Part shown: positions 1 to 13,500 of the stretch, one piece after another | How the letters are laid out: every line of letters starts with the position of its first letter | Numbering within the stretch: position 1 is the stretch's first letter | Source: Latrodectus hesperus | Lineage: Eukaryota > Arthropoda > Arachnida > Araneae > Theridiidae | Direction of reading: 5' to 3' | Length of the DNA stretch: 64,000 nt | Assembly: GCA_037975125.1 (NCBI GenBank) | Contig: CM075857.1 | Location: forward strand, 95,412,214-95,476,213 | Position numbers and translations under genes: made by a program | The notes under the pieces: model-generated | The model's input: only the letters and a program-made list of their open reading frames with translations | Told to the model about the DNA's origin: nothing | The model's database searches: none

Positions 1-944
1 TTGTTGTACAATGTAAGCATGCCTTTACATTTTAAAATGTATCAATATATATTTTGGAATTGATATTGAAAGCATTTTGTGTTTCTGTTTTATTGTTTTA
101 ATTTTTGAAGTATTTTTTATAATAAATTGTTAATCATTATTTCCTTATATTTTTAATTACTTTACAAATTCCTTAATTGTATTAATTTCACTTAACTCTT
201 GTTGAAATATACGTGTTTAAAAGCTCTAATATTTATAAAAAATCACACACACACACACAAAAAGCAATCACATCACTGTTGTGTAATTTTAGTGCAAAAT
301 ATATCTGTAACTTTGAATGATGAATGTTTATAAATAATAAAGGTTGAAGAAAAGATTAATTTTTACAATTAAACTTCTTTAAAAATGGGATGAAATGAAT
401 GTTTAATATGCATTCTGCAATTTGTTTTACATGTAGTACTTATTAATATATTTTATAGGAAAATAACATTCTGTGATTATAAATAGTTAATGAAACTTCC
501 TGATAAAATCATTTGCTTATTTTAAAGTTAGAGTTTCCCTTCAAAAAATTATTCTGGTAATTTCCCCCCTGTTTTGTTTATTTCTTATGATTCCTGTGGA
601 AATATAATATTGATGTTTAACTCCTGTACATTTTCATTTTTTAATTTACTAAGCATTAATCAAAATTCTTATTCTGTATTTTGTAAAATTTACTTCAAAT
701 ATAAAATCTGGATCATTATTTATATCTTTTATTATGGTAAGATATTTTCAGTCTTATTAAATGTTTGTTGGAAAATGTTTTAACAAAATTACTAAGAGAA
801 ACTTATATTTTAACCAAATATTTTATTTAATAAGTTGTTTTACTCTGCTGCAGTTTATTTAGTAATTTCATGAAATAAATTTTTAAAAACTATTTTCTTT
901 TTATTTTTTAACAGAGAATTGTTTTAAATCTCTTTTGCAAATTT

Positions 945-968
945 AAAAAAAAAAAAAAAAAAAAAAAA
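945..968 (+). repeat. poly(A) run, 24 bases
   Basis: This is an uninterrupted run of 24 A. It could be the tail of an old retroinsertion, but I cannot recognise an element before it and see no clear flanking duplication. Confidence 0.7.
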
Positions 969-2675
969 CCTGGAATTTTTTTTTGTAATTGTATGGAGGA
1001 AAAAAGATGCAAAATAATGCTGTATCTGATTGATATGATATAAATTCAAAATTTTAACAACTTTTCCAAGATCATAAAAAATGTATTGTTTGGCATTGTC
1101 ATAATTGAATGCATTTTTAATAGATATTTTATTTTTCATTTACTTAAAATGGAAATTCTAATTGTTTTTCTGATTTTCTTAGAATTTATTCAAAGAAATG
1201 ATTTGTTTTACTTTTAAATGTAGAGTGACAAAATTTCCAATCATATTAAAACAGAATATCTAGAGTAAAATCCTAATTAAAATTTTTCTTTTTTATAATT
1301 GAAACTTTATTTTTACCATCCTGTAAAATGTTTATTGTATTTGATATTACTTTAAATCACTTAATACTAGCTTAATAGCTTTAAACTTAAGTGTTGAAGT
1401 TTATTCTTTATATGGGAAATTACAAATAGTTTTAATTTGTGTTGTTTCAGATGTTGTACACAAACAAAATAAAAATATCTGCTTATTTGTTTGTGTATTG
1501 ATTAAAAAAATATAATTATTGTACTTTAAACAGATAAAATGTAAGAACTGAAAGTTACTTAAGAAGTGAAATCTTATAGATTTTGTTGTTCTTTGTGCAA
1601 AATATAAAATTATGTCTCTGTAATATTTAATAATCTATTTCAAAGGAAGTTTTGTAGATGATATAATTTGAAATTCCGAATTAAAATTGATTTTATTGAC
1701 TGATTACAAATTATATAATATCTTAGTATTACTAATAATTGTGATCATATAATTAGTCATTTGCCAAACTTTTTAGAAAATTTTATTTTTAATATGCATT
1801 TTTATGAAAAAAAAAATATGTGAGAAATTTCTTATACCCATTGCAAAATTCTTGCATAATTTAAATCTTCTGGATTCTACAGCCTGCTGCTAGTCCAGAA
1901 AAATACTGAGGTTACCGCAACCAGTTTATGATAGCTGTTTCTATCCAATTCAATACCCTTCAAGTCTTCCTTACATATGGTTTTTATCTCAATGACATTA
2001 TGTCACCTAATTGATGACCTTCTCTTTCTATCTGCATTGATTTGTTAAATGTGAGCTTTTTTATTTGTGTGTTCAATTCTGTATAAATGACATTTTAAAT
2101 GCTAAGTAATTGAATCTGCTTATTAGAAAGTATACATTAAATTCTGATCTTGAATGTTGATATTTTTTGTGTTTTGGAATCCATTTTAATTGTTGATCTT
2201 AATTAAAGTTAGCACTTATGTTTAGTTTTGGTTGAATTAGTTTTTTTTTTGTGTCCTTAATATTTACTCTGTTTTCTTGCCCTGAAACCAACATTGTTAA
2301 TCAATTTTTTTTCCATTAGTATCTGCAAAAATCCTTAAAATAGTATATTAATTGTAAAGATTAATGAAAGTAAAACTTTTGTACTAAGAAATATAAATAA
2401 TACTGACAATATATAAAACTTGCCAAGGATATTTGTATATTAATCAATGTTTTTATTAGTGTTCCTTTCATGAAATATTGTTTTAGATTATGAATTTTTG
2501 ATAAATCTGAATGCTATCTAATATTGTTTTAATTTTGGCAATGCAATATGTAAGAAATTACAAAAGTTCAATTTACCAATTACTGTTTCTTTAAATTTTT
2601 GTTATTAGGTAACTAATAAAATTCTTGTCATTTTTAGTGGCCAAAAAGAAAATTTGTTCCTAAAAATCTAAACCA

Positions 2676-2945
2676 TTAGTTTTTTAAGTAATAGCCATTG
2701 ACATCCAGATCTTTTAACCAGTTTTTCTCTAACTGTTTAATCATTTTATGGGGAAACTCTGTGATTTTGGATGTAAACAAATGCATGGGTGCGTGGTACA
2801 GATCTGTCTCATCAGATGAAATCTCCAGCCCCGTGTTTTTAAAATTAGTGCATTGTGGTTGTTCTTTCTTAACTTTATCTCCAAATTCTCGACACATTTG
2901 ATAATATGATGCAGTTGCTTTGAAGTTGCAAAGTATGCAACACTA
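2676..2945 (-). other. unidentified open segment, possible exon or retrocopy fragment
   Basis: On the minus strand an open frame runs from a possible 3' splice site (T-run then AG near 2946) to a TAA at 2676. It reads CILCNFKATASYYQMCREFG, then goes on through KKEQPQ, a DETDLYHAPMHLF segment and an end of WLKDLDVNGYYLKN. GC content and codon use are clearly less AT-biased than the surroundings, which argues for a coding origin. I do not recognise the family. It could be a last exon of a nested minus-strand gene, or a fragment of a processed pseudogene; no second exon and no poly(A) tail were identified. Confidence 0.3.
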
Positions 2946-3212
2946 AAAAAACTTTTTAGACATTTCTATTTGTTAGTTATACAATTCAAGTTATGATTAA
3001 TGAAAATACATGGTTGACTTGCTTTTATAACGATGATTGTTCCTATCATAGATCAAATAGTATTTAAATCATGTAATACATTAATGAAGTGGAAACAGGT
3101 ATGTAAATTAAATGGCAAAGCAAAAATGATAAGAGCTTTATTGGATATCTTGAATTATAGTATGTCATAAAAATGCAAATTGTTTATATCACTTTAAAAT
3201 ATTTTTTTGCAG

Positions 3213-3326
3213 CTAAAATAAAGTTAGATAAATTTGATGCTTCTGCAGTTGTAGTAGAAGGTAGCCCATTAGAACTTTACTGTAAAGCTAAAGGATCACC
3301 TCCCCCATTTATCAAGTGGTTTATAG
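3213..3326 (+). CDS. Bsg: basigin-like exon: first half of Ig domain
   Basis: The exon follows a T-rich tract ending in CAG and stops before GTAAAA. It starts with the last two bases of a split codon and ends with one base of the next. It encodes the first beta strands of an I-set type Ig domain: VVVEGSPLELYCKAKGSPPP with the first conserved Cys, then the core Trp in IKWF. Confidence 0.85.
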
Positions 3327-6300
3327 GTAAAAAAAGATGTTTTTATTTATAATTTTATTTTCTATTAATATATGTTAATATATTTTGTGTGGTAATATTT
3401 TCTTTTTGAGAGTAAAATAGTTGTTACATGTAATTTAGAAGCATTTATACTTTTTTAATAATTTTCTTCTTATTATATTATAAATGAAATAATAATTTGG
3501 AATACTTAAAATGTACAGAATTTTTTTTGCAATATAATTTCTTGACCTCATGGTTTAATAATTTTTTTTCTGTTAAACTTCTAATTCACAAAGATATATA
3601 TGTTGTTATTGACTTCAATAATAACAGAAGAACTAGAAACAAGTAAGCAATGAAAAATGTTTCAGTGGATTAGTACATTGGGGATTCTGAATAAGGATTA
3701 CTTTGTTTTATAGTTAATTATATAAAGCAACAATTATTTTTGCAGAAATGTTCATATAAATTTTTTCAGCTTTCATACAGAAATTCCTTCTTTATTATTG
3801 AGACTGTGTCTTTTTTTCATAAATGAGACTGTCCTTTTTTCATTATTGAGATTAATTTTTGGTGACTTGTGTGAAAAACATTTATACCTTATAAAATTCT
3901 CTTTAAAATATTTAGGTGATCAAGAAATTTATGAGGGAGATGAAAGAGTAAAACTTTTAGAATATGATGGTCTAAAGAAAGGTAAATTATTGATTGAAGA
4001 AGCCGATTATCAGGATAGGAACCATTATACATGTGAAGCTTTCAATCAGTTGGACTCAATTAATACAACAGTTTTTATTAGAATAAAGGGTATGCTATTT
4101 TTTTCTTTTTATAAAAGCTCATGTGCTTAAAATACAGTTAATAATTAAAAGCACTATATTTTTTCTGCTTTGTTCACTATACTTTGTCTTAATATTAATA
4201 AAATATGTTTGTCATTTACAGTAAGTGCTCATTTTTATAAACCTCTGATTTATGAACACTCATGATTTTATGGACTAGTGGCTGGTCCCTGATTCAGTCT
4301 CATAGAAGCATAATTTTAATTCCCACTTTTGAGCTAAAATTTTGTAAAATCTCTTTTGCGAATTTATTTTAGTGCTTATTTTATTTATATATATTTTTAT
4401 GTTTTTTCAATTTTTTTATTTTATTAAGAAATTTAAATCAATGTTTTCATCAAAAATTATATACCCTTTGAATTGTAGGTAACTACTGCACTACTAATAA
4501 TGAAATTTTCAGACTTTTTAAAGCAATTCGTTCTCCCACTTAATCTAACTCCCATCTTTCAGCTCATTAGATAATAATCAAACTTACAGTTCACCAGAAA
4601 ATAATCAATAGCCGTAAGTGCAAATATAATAAAGTATTTTTGGAAGGGATGATCTTGACTTGCATCATCTTATGAAATCGATGTTCCAAGGGCAACACAC
4701 TTGACAGTCTATGCTTGGAATAATCTTGTAGAAATAAATGGCATACAAACTTAAAACCATAGTAACTGAGAAAGCTAAGAACATTTACTTGATGAATTGA
4801 GCCAAGATGAGTTACTCATTCATGAACTTCAACAATTATACATATTGATGCTCAAAATTTAATTTCAAAATTTTAAGAATATGGTCTTTGATGTAAATTG
4901 TATGTAAAAAAACTATTATAAAAGTGAGAGAATGTGATGAATGTGTGTGTGTGAGAATGAAAAGGATTTTTAAACATCAAACAAAAGGAAAATGACGATA
5001 TTACAGCCAATTGCAAATCAAGTAAGTTTATTTCTTACAAAATTGAGTTACCTTTTTAAACAAAAACAATAAAATACTTTGCTACATTGAAAAGTTAAAA
5101 AAATATGTTTTTAAAAATGTAAATTTGATATAAAAAGTGTTTACTTTGCTTTATTTTTCATCAATGAAATGGAAGCTAGTATTGCTTTAAGTATAAATTT
5201 TATTTCGCATATGTTTCTTATTTAGTAAGTACTAAATGTTTTTATTAATATTATTTTATTTATAGTAAGAAAGCAGTTTGGTTAAAAAAAAAACTCCTTT
5301 CATATCTAATATTTATTTTTAGGATTTTACAAATTATATGTTACAAGTCCAAGAAAAGAATCATCTACTATATTACATACTTTAAGAATTTAATTCATGA
5401 CAAAGATATTTTATTTTTGTCTTGTATATTTTAACATAATATTTTCACATGCTTAAAAATATGTTTTTAAGCATTAGCTAAATTGGATTCAATATTGTAT
5501 GTGTAAACCAGCAGTTGTGAATTGGGTTGGTTTAGTAAATATTTAAGAAAATTTTATAATAAATAATTCTAAATTAGAAAATATTGTGGTGTAGGGGATT
5601 GTTCTATAATTCTAAAATAAATATTAAAATTCCATAGACTAATTTTTCAGCTAAAAAACTATAAAGTGGCAGAACTAAAAATATTATCATTTAAAAAAAT
5701 GAGAAGAATTACACTGAAATGTTGGGTTCATGTTGAAAATTGTTTTGGAATGGGACCCTGTCAGAAACAAATTTGATATTTATTAATTGCTTGATTGTAG
5801 ATTTTTAAACTATTTTTATTATTTTTTGTTATTTCTAAAAATGTAGGTTTTTTAGTTGCCTTTTTAGAAATAAAAGTTCAATATGAATTTTTAATTTTGC
5901 TAATGAAGCATTTGTGTAAATCATGTGGTACATGTTTTTTCATGCATGCAATTGTAAGGTTATCTTAAATTTCAATCAACATTTCTGAGATCATTTGAAT
6001 GTTAAATTCATTTTGCTTGCAACACACATGAAGGGCATATTAACTTCATAAATGCTATAGGAATACAATTTTGTCATTGTGCCATCCATTCATTTCTCAG
6101 AAGATAATCTGAATATTGATCAAATTTTAATTTATTTGATCATAGCAACAGAGCAGAGGTCAATCCTCTAAAAAGAAAGTCGTTTGAAAGAATGTAGGTA
6201 TAAAATATGTAGTTTATGAGGTTTTGATGGCTTATGATGCTAATGTTCTAATGTTAGATCGAAACAAAAAGCACTCAATCAAAACTTTTTGGATGTTCTC

Positions 6301-9300
6301 TGATAATCTTGGCTTGCTTTTCTTACAATAGTAAAACAAATGTTTTTTCAGAAGAAGGCAGAAATTTAAAGACTACCAGTTCTAAAATATAATACATATA
6401 TCTTTCACATTTGATTGCTGGAGTAAATATATATTCATACATTGCATTGCACTCACTATAAAGCCCCAAACAATGGTTTAAGCACTGACATATCAAAATT
6501 CTGGAATAGCCAGCTGCGAGCCTGCTCATAAGCCTTTTGAAAACTCTTTGGGATGTAATATCTCAAGAATTTATCTCAAGAATTACATTTTATCTCGAGA
6601 AGTGTCAATATCGTAAAAAAGAATAACATTAGAATAGCATTATTCACAGCATGAAACTATATATTTTTTTTATAAAGTTATATTTAATTTATGATTGCTA
6701 CATATTCACACAAAATAGTTTAAAGAAATAATGGACAAATTCATTTTTATTTACATAAATATTGAATCATTTTCTGATTTCAAGCAATGTTAACATTTTA
6801 AATTTCAGATTTTGTATTGATATGTTTCAACAGATAATCTATAATTTGATTACAGCTATTTTCAAATGATTAATTGTTTTGTCAGATCATTGAAAAATGT
6901 GTTAAGAGTGTTCTGATATAATTAAGTAACTCAGAATATTAGAATGAAATTATATACAATACAAATTAATTGTGTTTGTATTTGTGAAATATATAAGCAG
7001 TGTTTCACTATATATTTTATTATAATGTTCACATTTTAATGGCTTTTCAGATAAGCTTGCTGCATTGTGGCCTTTTCTTGGAATTTGCGCTGAAGTAGTA
7101 ATATTGTGTTCAATTATTTTTGTATATGAGCGGAGGAAAAGTATGAATCAAAGTGATGAACCTGAAACTGATCTTCCCTCTGAAAAGTATGTTTATGACT
7201 CTTATTGCATTTGAAATCTTGTTTGATTTCAAATCATACTCGGGGGTGCCACTTTTTGGTCTGGGAAATAAATTTCTGTTTTTAAAAATTTTCAAAAATT
7301 CTTTTCTAAAGAAACCTTTAATTTAGTCTAAAATTTACCATCAATGAGTAATGTAAAAATAATTCAGTTAAAAGAATTGTTTGACACTAGTTTTAAATGA
7401 AACTTAACTGATCTACAATGCAAGGTTTATCATCCTCTTCATGCAACCTGCAGACTTGCGTATACAATGATTATATTGAATTGGACTTCTAGTGTAAATC
7501 TGAAAAATTCATATTTCATTAGATTTGTAAGGTTTCAAAAACATATCTGTTGGTATTACTGTATTTAAAACCCTCGAATTTTACGTTATTACATCACTAT
7601 GTTTAGATTCAAAACACTGAAATGTCTATTTTAGAATCCATTGAAATCAATAAACTTCTTTTGCTGTTTAGAATAAATGACACTGGGAGATGATTGAAAA
7701 GATGCCAATATGTATTAGCATAATGAATCATATAATAAATTGAAAGAGCCTGAATTCTGTTTTTTGTGCCCAAGAAAAATTATAGCTGTCAATCAAAATA
7801 TAAGAAATCATTATCAAAACAGTGTTAGTATTATTTGTATATACATTTTGTCCATAAAATCTTTAAAAAGTCATAAAACCGGAAAAATAACCTAAATAAA
7901 CATTTTCCATGTTTATCATCAATGAATCTGATTTTTTTAAGATGAAAAAAATTTAAACATCCGATAGTTTATGTCTTATACATAAGTGGAAGAACCTCAA
8001 ATTATACATAAGTGGAAAAACCTCGAATAACAAAAATAATGGACCTTGCACGATTCTCCAATGATCCAGGTTCCTCAAACTGCTGTTTAAGCTTTGTGAG
8101 TCCTGCTATTGTTAAATGCACTTTTCAAATCTTCTCAATTTCTGAACTCAGAATTTATGCAATGAACAGTTGCTGATTCCTGGTTCATGTTAAACAGCTT
8201 CCTTAAGAAATTAATTAAAAACTTCCTTAAAAACAATTAAAATATAATTAATCTCTTTCCCACTAAGCAGTCTTGTTCACTTTCATGGGATGCAACAGTG
8301 AATTGGATCTGGATATAGAGCATGAATATTTATAATTGTCTCATTAATATATTTCCAACAAAGTTGTTTATACTAGTGCCATCTGTTTGCTCTTTCTTAA
8401 ATTTTTTTTCTTATCTTAACAAAATCTGTGATTGGTTTTGTGAATTTTTAAAGTTTTTGCAGACCTTTTGCCCATTCTATAAAAACTTGAGTTCAAGATA
8501 CCATACGTTTTTTCCAATAAAATCTAATTACTCTTTTTTTTTTTAGCCAAATTTTTATATGCAACTGAGTTATTTATCACAAACCAATTATTTGCATTTT
8601 TTACTAGTAAAACACTTTTATTTTACTTTAGTTCCAAAAACTATTGAGCTCACTCTGACATTAGTTAATAATAAATTATGTCCATATTGAAGAGGTGAAA
8701 AATTTGAGCAGTGTGTGTAACAATGTTTTGTATAGTTGAAACAGTAAAGAATCTTTAACAAATAAATTAAATTGTATTTTTTGAGAAAATATCGATTTAA
8801 CTAGAAACAAAGCTAAAAATTTAATAAATGATATGATTAAAGTACTGGAGGACGAATAAAATAAATTTATTATGCCCATTTAAGTTCCAAAAGAGAAAAT
8901 TCATCAAGTGAAAAAATATATGCTAAAGTGAAAGAACTTTAAAATAAAAGTAAATATAGTATTTTTAAAATAATAAGCTAATTATTCAATGTTTGTTCAA
9001 CCATCGGTGAGCAAAAGGCAATGGAGAAAAGTATTTCTATGAAGAAAATAAGTATATTTTTTTGATAGTAGATAAAGTTTTTGAAAGAAATGGAATATTC
9101 ATAAACTATTATTATTCTGCAAAGCTTTTGGAATTGGGAAAAAAATATTTAAAATTTCTACCTGGGATGTCTATTATGATATCAGTGAATCTTCCAAAAC
9201 AAAACACTTATTTGTTGAATGGCAGACATTAGTTAAACTTTAAAGCCATATTTTACTTTTAAGGCAAAATTTACTGAGAACCAATTAAAATAGATTTTTG

Positions 9301-10569
9301 CAGCAGCTGCTTCTGTGTTTCATAGGATATTTATAGCCAAGTAATGTAAAAGTATATGATATGAAAAAAAAATGTTTGAACAGGAAAAGGAGTCTCTTTA
9401 ATCAATCTAGGAAAAATGATATTTTGTCATTATTTATTCGTCAACAATTAAAGGATAATTTTGATTTAAATTTGTCCTTTGCTATTTTATTTCTTTTTAA
9501 TAAATTAGTGGTATTTCAAATTTATAGATAGTTTCTTTTAAAGATCCTGTAAAGTAATATAGTTACAAATTTATACATGTTATACTAATTTATATATTTT
9601 TATAAAATGCTGATTAAAAAGAAAGAAGTACTTGGGAATTAAATTATTGTTTATATCTCTCTAAACAGCTTATCATGAAACATCTGCACATACGTGATAA
9701 AAAAACTTAACACCTGATAATAAATATTTGATTTACTTTTGTATTAGATTCAAAGTGCAGAACATAAAATTCTAACTTATCATATTTTGTGAATTTAATT
9801 CCTCTTTAAACTTCTGTAATCTCTGAAAATTAAGGCTATGTATTTAAAGAAGCCAAAAGTTATTCAGTAAATGAATGGATATTGTTAAATTATACAATGG
9901 ATGTAAAACAGCTAGAGTTAGTTTAAATGGTGATCTCCTATCTTTAAAATATCTTAAAAATGTGTTCCAAAATATAAGTTTATAACTGTTTTAATGTAAA
10001 TTATGAGAGTTTAATCAAATATTTTAAAAGTCGACTTATCCACAGATATCATATTTAATTAAAAATAAATACCAAGCTTTTCTAAAAAAGAAAAATAATC
10101 GGAATTTGACTGTCAAAAAGAAAGGGAAATCGTTTTTCAAGCAAGTAGATTTTTTATATCAGAATTGATCCTTAACTGCACACATAAACATGAATTATTT
10201 GTAAACAGTAAAACATTAGAAAAATATTCAAATTTGAAATCTAATATTATTAAAAATATTATTGTACAAAGGAAATTAATATTTTCCAAGGGAAAATTCC
10301 ATATTTAAGAACAAAACATTGATTGATAATGCACCATAAAACTATAACTTGAAGTTTTCTGTTTTCCTATTTTTTTTTAAAGTGGCATCCCTGTTAACTA
10401 TTTTTAATACTTTTTAAACTGTTATGTAGTAAACTAGTATCATCTTTCATTATAATTTTATTGAGTAAATTTAGCCATGTCATTTATTTAAGTTTGTATT
10501 TGATATATTTATAGCAAACATCATCGTGACCAAAAAGGCAAAGGGCAAGATGTAAGGCAAAGGAAGTGA
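3213..10569 (+). CDS. Bsg: basigin/neuroplastin-like Ig-superfamily membrane glycoprotein, 3' part
   Basis: This is a single-pass type I cell-surface glycoprotein of the basigin/neuroplastin/embigin group. Family members are chaperones and partners of monocarboxylate transporters and act in adhesion and at synapses. Visible coding exons are 3213-3326, 3916-4089, 7051-7186 and 10515-10569, all with GT/AG borders and consistent phases (1/1, 1/1, 1/2). Together they encode the last Ig domain (Cys in LYCKA, Trp in IKWF, Cys in HYTCEA), an NTT glycosylation sequon, then a membrane segment starting LAALWPFLGICAEVVIL with the Glu inside the membrane typical of this family, a basic stop-transfer YERRK, an acidic stretch, and a tail ending KGKGQDVRQRK like the conserved family C-terminus. 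The N-terminal part is missing from the window. A second candidate last exon lies at 14929-14965. Confidence 0.87.
3916..4089 (+). CDS. Bsg: basigin-like exon: second half of Ig domain
   Basis: The acceptor is TTTAG and the donor GTATGC, with 57 whole codons between split codons. It encodes the C-terminal half of the Ig domain: GKLLIEEADYQDRNHYTCEA carries the family-typical Asp...Tyr-x-Cys motif with the second disulfide Cys, followed by an N-glycosylation sequon (NTT) and the strand leading to the membrane. An open frame upstream of the acceptor from 3798 is intron read-through. Confidence 0.85.
4090..7050. other. basigin-like intron
   Basis: This is an AT-rich intron. The part near 4215-4800 is less AT-rich and starts with a palindrome-like, TIR-like stretch (ATAAACCTCTGATTTATGAAC), so it may be the relic of a DNA transposon. 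A second mildly GC-richer stretch near 6000-6600 may be another old insertion. No intact coding sequence is seen. Confidence 0.4.
7051..7186 (+). CDS. Bsg: basigin-like exon: transmembrane segment
   Basis: The acceptor is TTTTCAG and the donor GTATGT. It encodes DKLAALWPFLGICAEVVILC and continues through SIIFVYERRK into a short acidic cytoplasmic stretch (DEPETDLPSE). The LWPFLGI...E signature with a charged Glu in the hydrophobic helix is diagnostic of the basigin/neuroplastin/embigin group. The exon ends with two bases of a codon (AA), which sets the phase for the two candidate last exons. Confidence 0.9.
7187..10514. other. basigin-like intron
   Basis: AT-rich intron. Near 8035-8115 the minus strand reads like a short remnant of a transposase DNA-binding region (listed separately). 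Near 7975-8030 there is a small direct repeat (ACATAAGTGGAA.AACCTC, two copies). Otherwise I see nothing that looks coding. Confidence 0.45.
8040..8112 (-). mobile_element. possible Tc1/mariner-type transposase HTH relic
   Basis: The minus strand reads AGLTKLKQQFEEPGSLENRA. This resembles the second helix-turn-helix of Tc1/mariner-like transposases, where a 'F.ETGS..NRPRSGRP' consensus is common. Only this short stretch is recognisable and no terminal repeats were found, so it is at best a decayed fragment. Confidence 0.25.
10515..10569 (+). CDS. Bsg: basigin-like last exon, isoform A tail
   Basis: The acceptor is TTTATAG. Joined to the AA left by the previous exon it reads NKHHRDQKGKGQDVRQRK then TGA. 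The basic KGK...VRQRK end matches the conserved cytoplasmic end known in basigin and neuroplastin, so this is probably the ancestral tail. A poly(A) signal (AATAAA) at 10795 could end a short form of the transcript. Confidence 0.85.
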
Positions 10570-13500
10570 AAATGGGCTCACCTTATTTTTGTCGTGATAT
10601 TTTAATTTGTTTTTGTTCTTGTTTGTTTATTTTTCAATTGCATTTGTTTTTCACAAGACTGAATCGTTCCTCATTTTATCTGTTACGTGGAACTTTATCC
10701 GTATGTCGTTGAATCTTGTTATATATATATGTAATGGTCCTATGAGGTCATTTCTCAGTTCATTTGTTCACATTTAATGATATATAAGTACAATAATAAA
10801 CACATTTCTTTTATCATGCAAACAGATGAATTCTACAGTTATGCATCCTGTGATGCTTTATTACAACGAGAACATTAGCAATGCAAGTTTAACATTGTGT
10901 GTGTTGAAGTAGCTGTTTCTGTGTAGTGGGTCTCCAGACCCAGTGGATCTTTCTAGAATATTTCCTGTTGTGTGTTGATGTACAATGCAATAAGTTATTA
11001 ATCTGTCATGCTCACAAATCTTGAAAACATATTTTCATAAAAAACATGAAATGAGAAATTGTTAGTTATTTTAGATTCAGATGTTATAAAAATTTGAAAA
11101 ATGTTAATAACTACTATTTCAACCAAGTTATTTATAGTGTTAATTACTGTACAGAAGTTGATGTTTGTTTTCTATTAATTTAAATTTTCCTGTAATTTAT
11201 TTTATGGTGTTGTTTTCTAGTCATTATTATTTATGAGAAATATTCTCTTTCATTAGAATACTAATTTATTATTAATGTTCATTCTATACATTAAAATATT
11301 TTTTTGAAAAGTTTATTTTACTATTTAAAAAATTCTTTTTTTTTCATTGTCAATAAATAAATTCATGAAGATAAGTGATCAATCATAAAAATTATGTTTT
11401 AGTTTGATCTTAATCAGGATAGTTCTTACGTATCAACATTTTTAATTTTTTAATCATACTTTATTTCAAAAATCGTTTCAAAAATCAAATTATATTTTAG
11501 GGAACTTAAATATTATAGAATGCAATTTAAAAATATTTAAAAATGTTTTACTTTAATTCTTTGAATTCATTGAAAATTTAATTATAAATAAGCAACATTG
11601 TGTCTTAATTATAATTATTGAAATTTTGCTTTTTTCGTATGAAATATAACAAAATGTGCGGATATTCTTTTTTTTTCTTTTGATATTCTTCTTTGCCATA
11701 AATACAGAGTAAATGGTTTGAAAAATTTTCTACTACATTGTAATTCTTCATAAAATGAAAGAATACAATTATTAATCCCATTTTTAGATTCAGATTCCAA
11801 AGTGTTATACTTCTTCAAATAAATGTATTATTGAAATATTTAACTCAAAGTTTGGATTATCATGATAAAATGCTAGGAAAAAATGTTTTTGACTTTTGTA
11901 CCAAAGAATGATTTGATTTGTTTAGTCTTATATTTTCTTATATATAAAATTAATGCAATGTTGAATGTTAAAATTTATAGAATTATCCGTTTTTATATTT
12001 TTATTTGAATTCTAGGTATACTTTCTAAATTTCAACATTTTTGTCTTGCTGTTGTTTTTAGATTTTATTTTGCATGCTTTGTTAATTTAATTGATAAATT
12101 TTTATATAGTTTATATTATTTGTCATTGCATACGTGGAAATTTATGAACAGAATTACAACATTGTATTTAATAATTCTTTATTTATTAATGAAATATTAT
12201 TGTGGGAGATAATAAGATAATTGGTTGCTTCCTTTAATAAGTTATCCTTCTTCATTTAAATAACAAATTTTAAATAAATTATTTTTTTTGTTATTTCCAT
12301 TTATATTTTTTTGTTTTTGAAATGTATCTAATGGAGTTGTAAGCTATTTCATTGTTGCAATTTTATAAATAAGAAAATCGGAAGCATGAAAGAAATGTTA
12401 AATAGAAAAAAATTATGCTTTTGGTTGAGATTAATTTAAGAAGGCTTTTTGTTGTTGTGAAAAGGTAATGTGACTATGTAAAGCGAAGGATAAAACTAGA
12501 ACAAATTCATATATTTCTGTTATTTGGATTTCACATTTTATTTATATTTTTCTTAATTTAATATATTTTATTAAAATATTTTTATTAATAAGGATCTTAT
12601 TTATTTTTATGGAGTGGATGTTAATTTATTTGTTACTTATCAGTAACCTAGCTATTTGATTGAAATATATGTTAGATATTGAAGTTTTGTTGAATAAAAT
12701 ATCAATATATCGTACAATGTTGAGAGATGATTGAACTTATAGATAAAACTTCTGTTTTGAGAGTTATGAAATATTTAAATTGCTGTTCAAAAACTGATTG
12801 TAATCAAGGGAAACAACTAACTGATCTATTAAATTGATGTAAAATTATTAACTGGCATACAATTATAAATAATTTGTATTTCCTTTCATGTATAATGTAT
12901 TTAATAAAATGATCTTTACAATTTTCTTAATTTAATATCTATCTTTATATTTGAGCTTGACTGAAATGAGTTAGCTTGGATTTACCTTTGATTATATTTC
13001 AAAACATTATTTTTTAGCCAAAGTCCCAAAAATTTGTTTTTATTTAAAAGAAAGTTTCTTTACTATAAACTAATTTAATTTAAATATGATGAAATTTAAT
13101 TCTTGTTATTGATTTTAACATCATTGTTTAATGCTATCTTTTAAATATTTTTTTAAAACGTTATTTAATTTTATCTAAAAGTTTAAATTTTTAACATAGA
13201 CTTTTTAGGCTGATTATTTAAAAAGTCATGCTAATCTGTGTAACTTTGATCTCATTTACTTCTGAATTTTCTATTAGTCAAAATCCCACCTACAAAGTTT
13301 ATGCTCAAGTACTGTTTTTCAGTCACAAAAGATTGATTTGTTGACATTGTGATTAGATTACATAAAAAGTATTGATTACAATCAATGATACTTGTAAATT
13401 TACATCTTGTAACCTCAATAATTTATAAAATAATTTGGAAGAATTTTATTAAATATATTACTGTTACTGTAATAAGCTGCTTTATCTCCCTGTCAAGTTT

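Larger units (their letters stand above)
1..3212. other. intron or 5' flank of the basigin-like gene
   Basis: This is AT-rich non-coding DNA upstream of the first visible basigin exon. It holds a short (AC)n run near 243-258, a 24-base poly(A) run at 945-968 and an isolated minus-strand open stretch near 2676-2940 that is listed separately. I see no exon here that fits the phase needed by the exon at 3213, which must follow an exon ending with one base of a split codon, so the 5' exons (signal peptide and any further Ig domain) are probably outside the window. Confidence 0.5.

Noticed and set aside
1875..1910. Possible micro-exon TACAG|CCTGCTGCTAGTCC...TGAG|GTTACC of the basigin-like gene
   Set aside because: In the phase needed to join exon 3213 it is not usable: the open frame ends in phase 0, while the next exon needs phase 1, and another frame reaches a stop.
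3798..3915. Extension of the 3916 exon upstream into the open frame
   Set aside because: A clear TTTAG acceptor at 3915 and Ig-domain homology starting after it show that the upstream part is intron.
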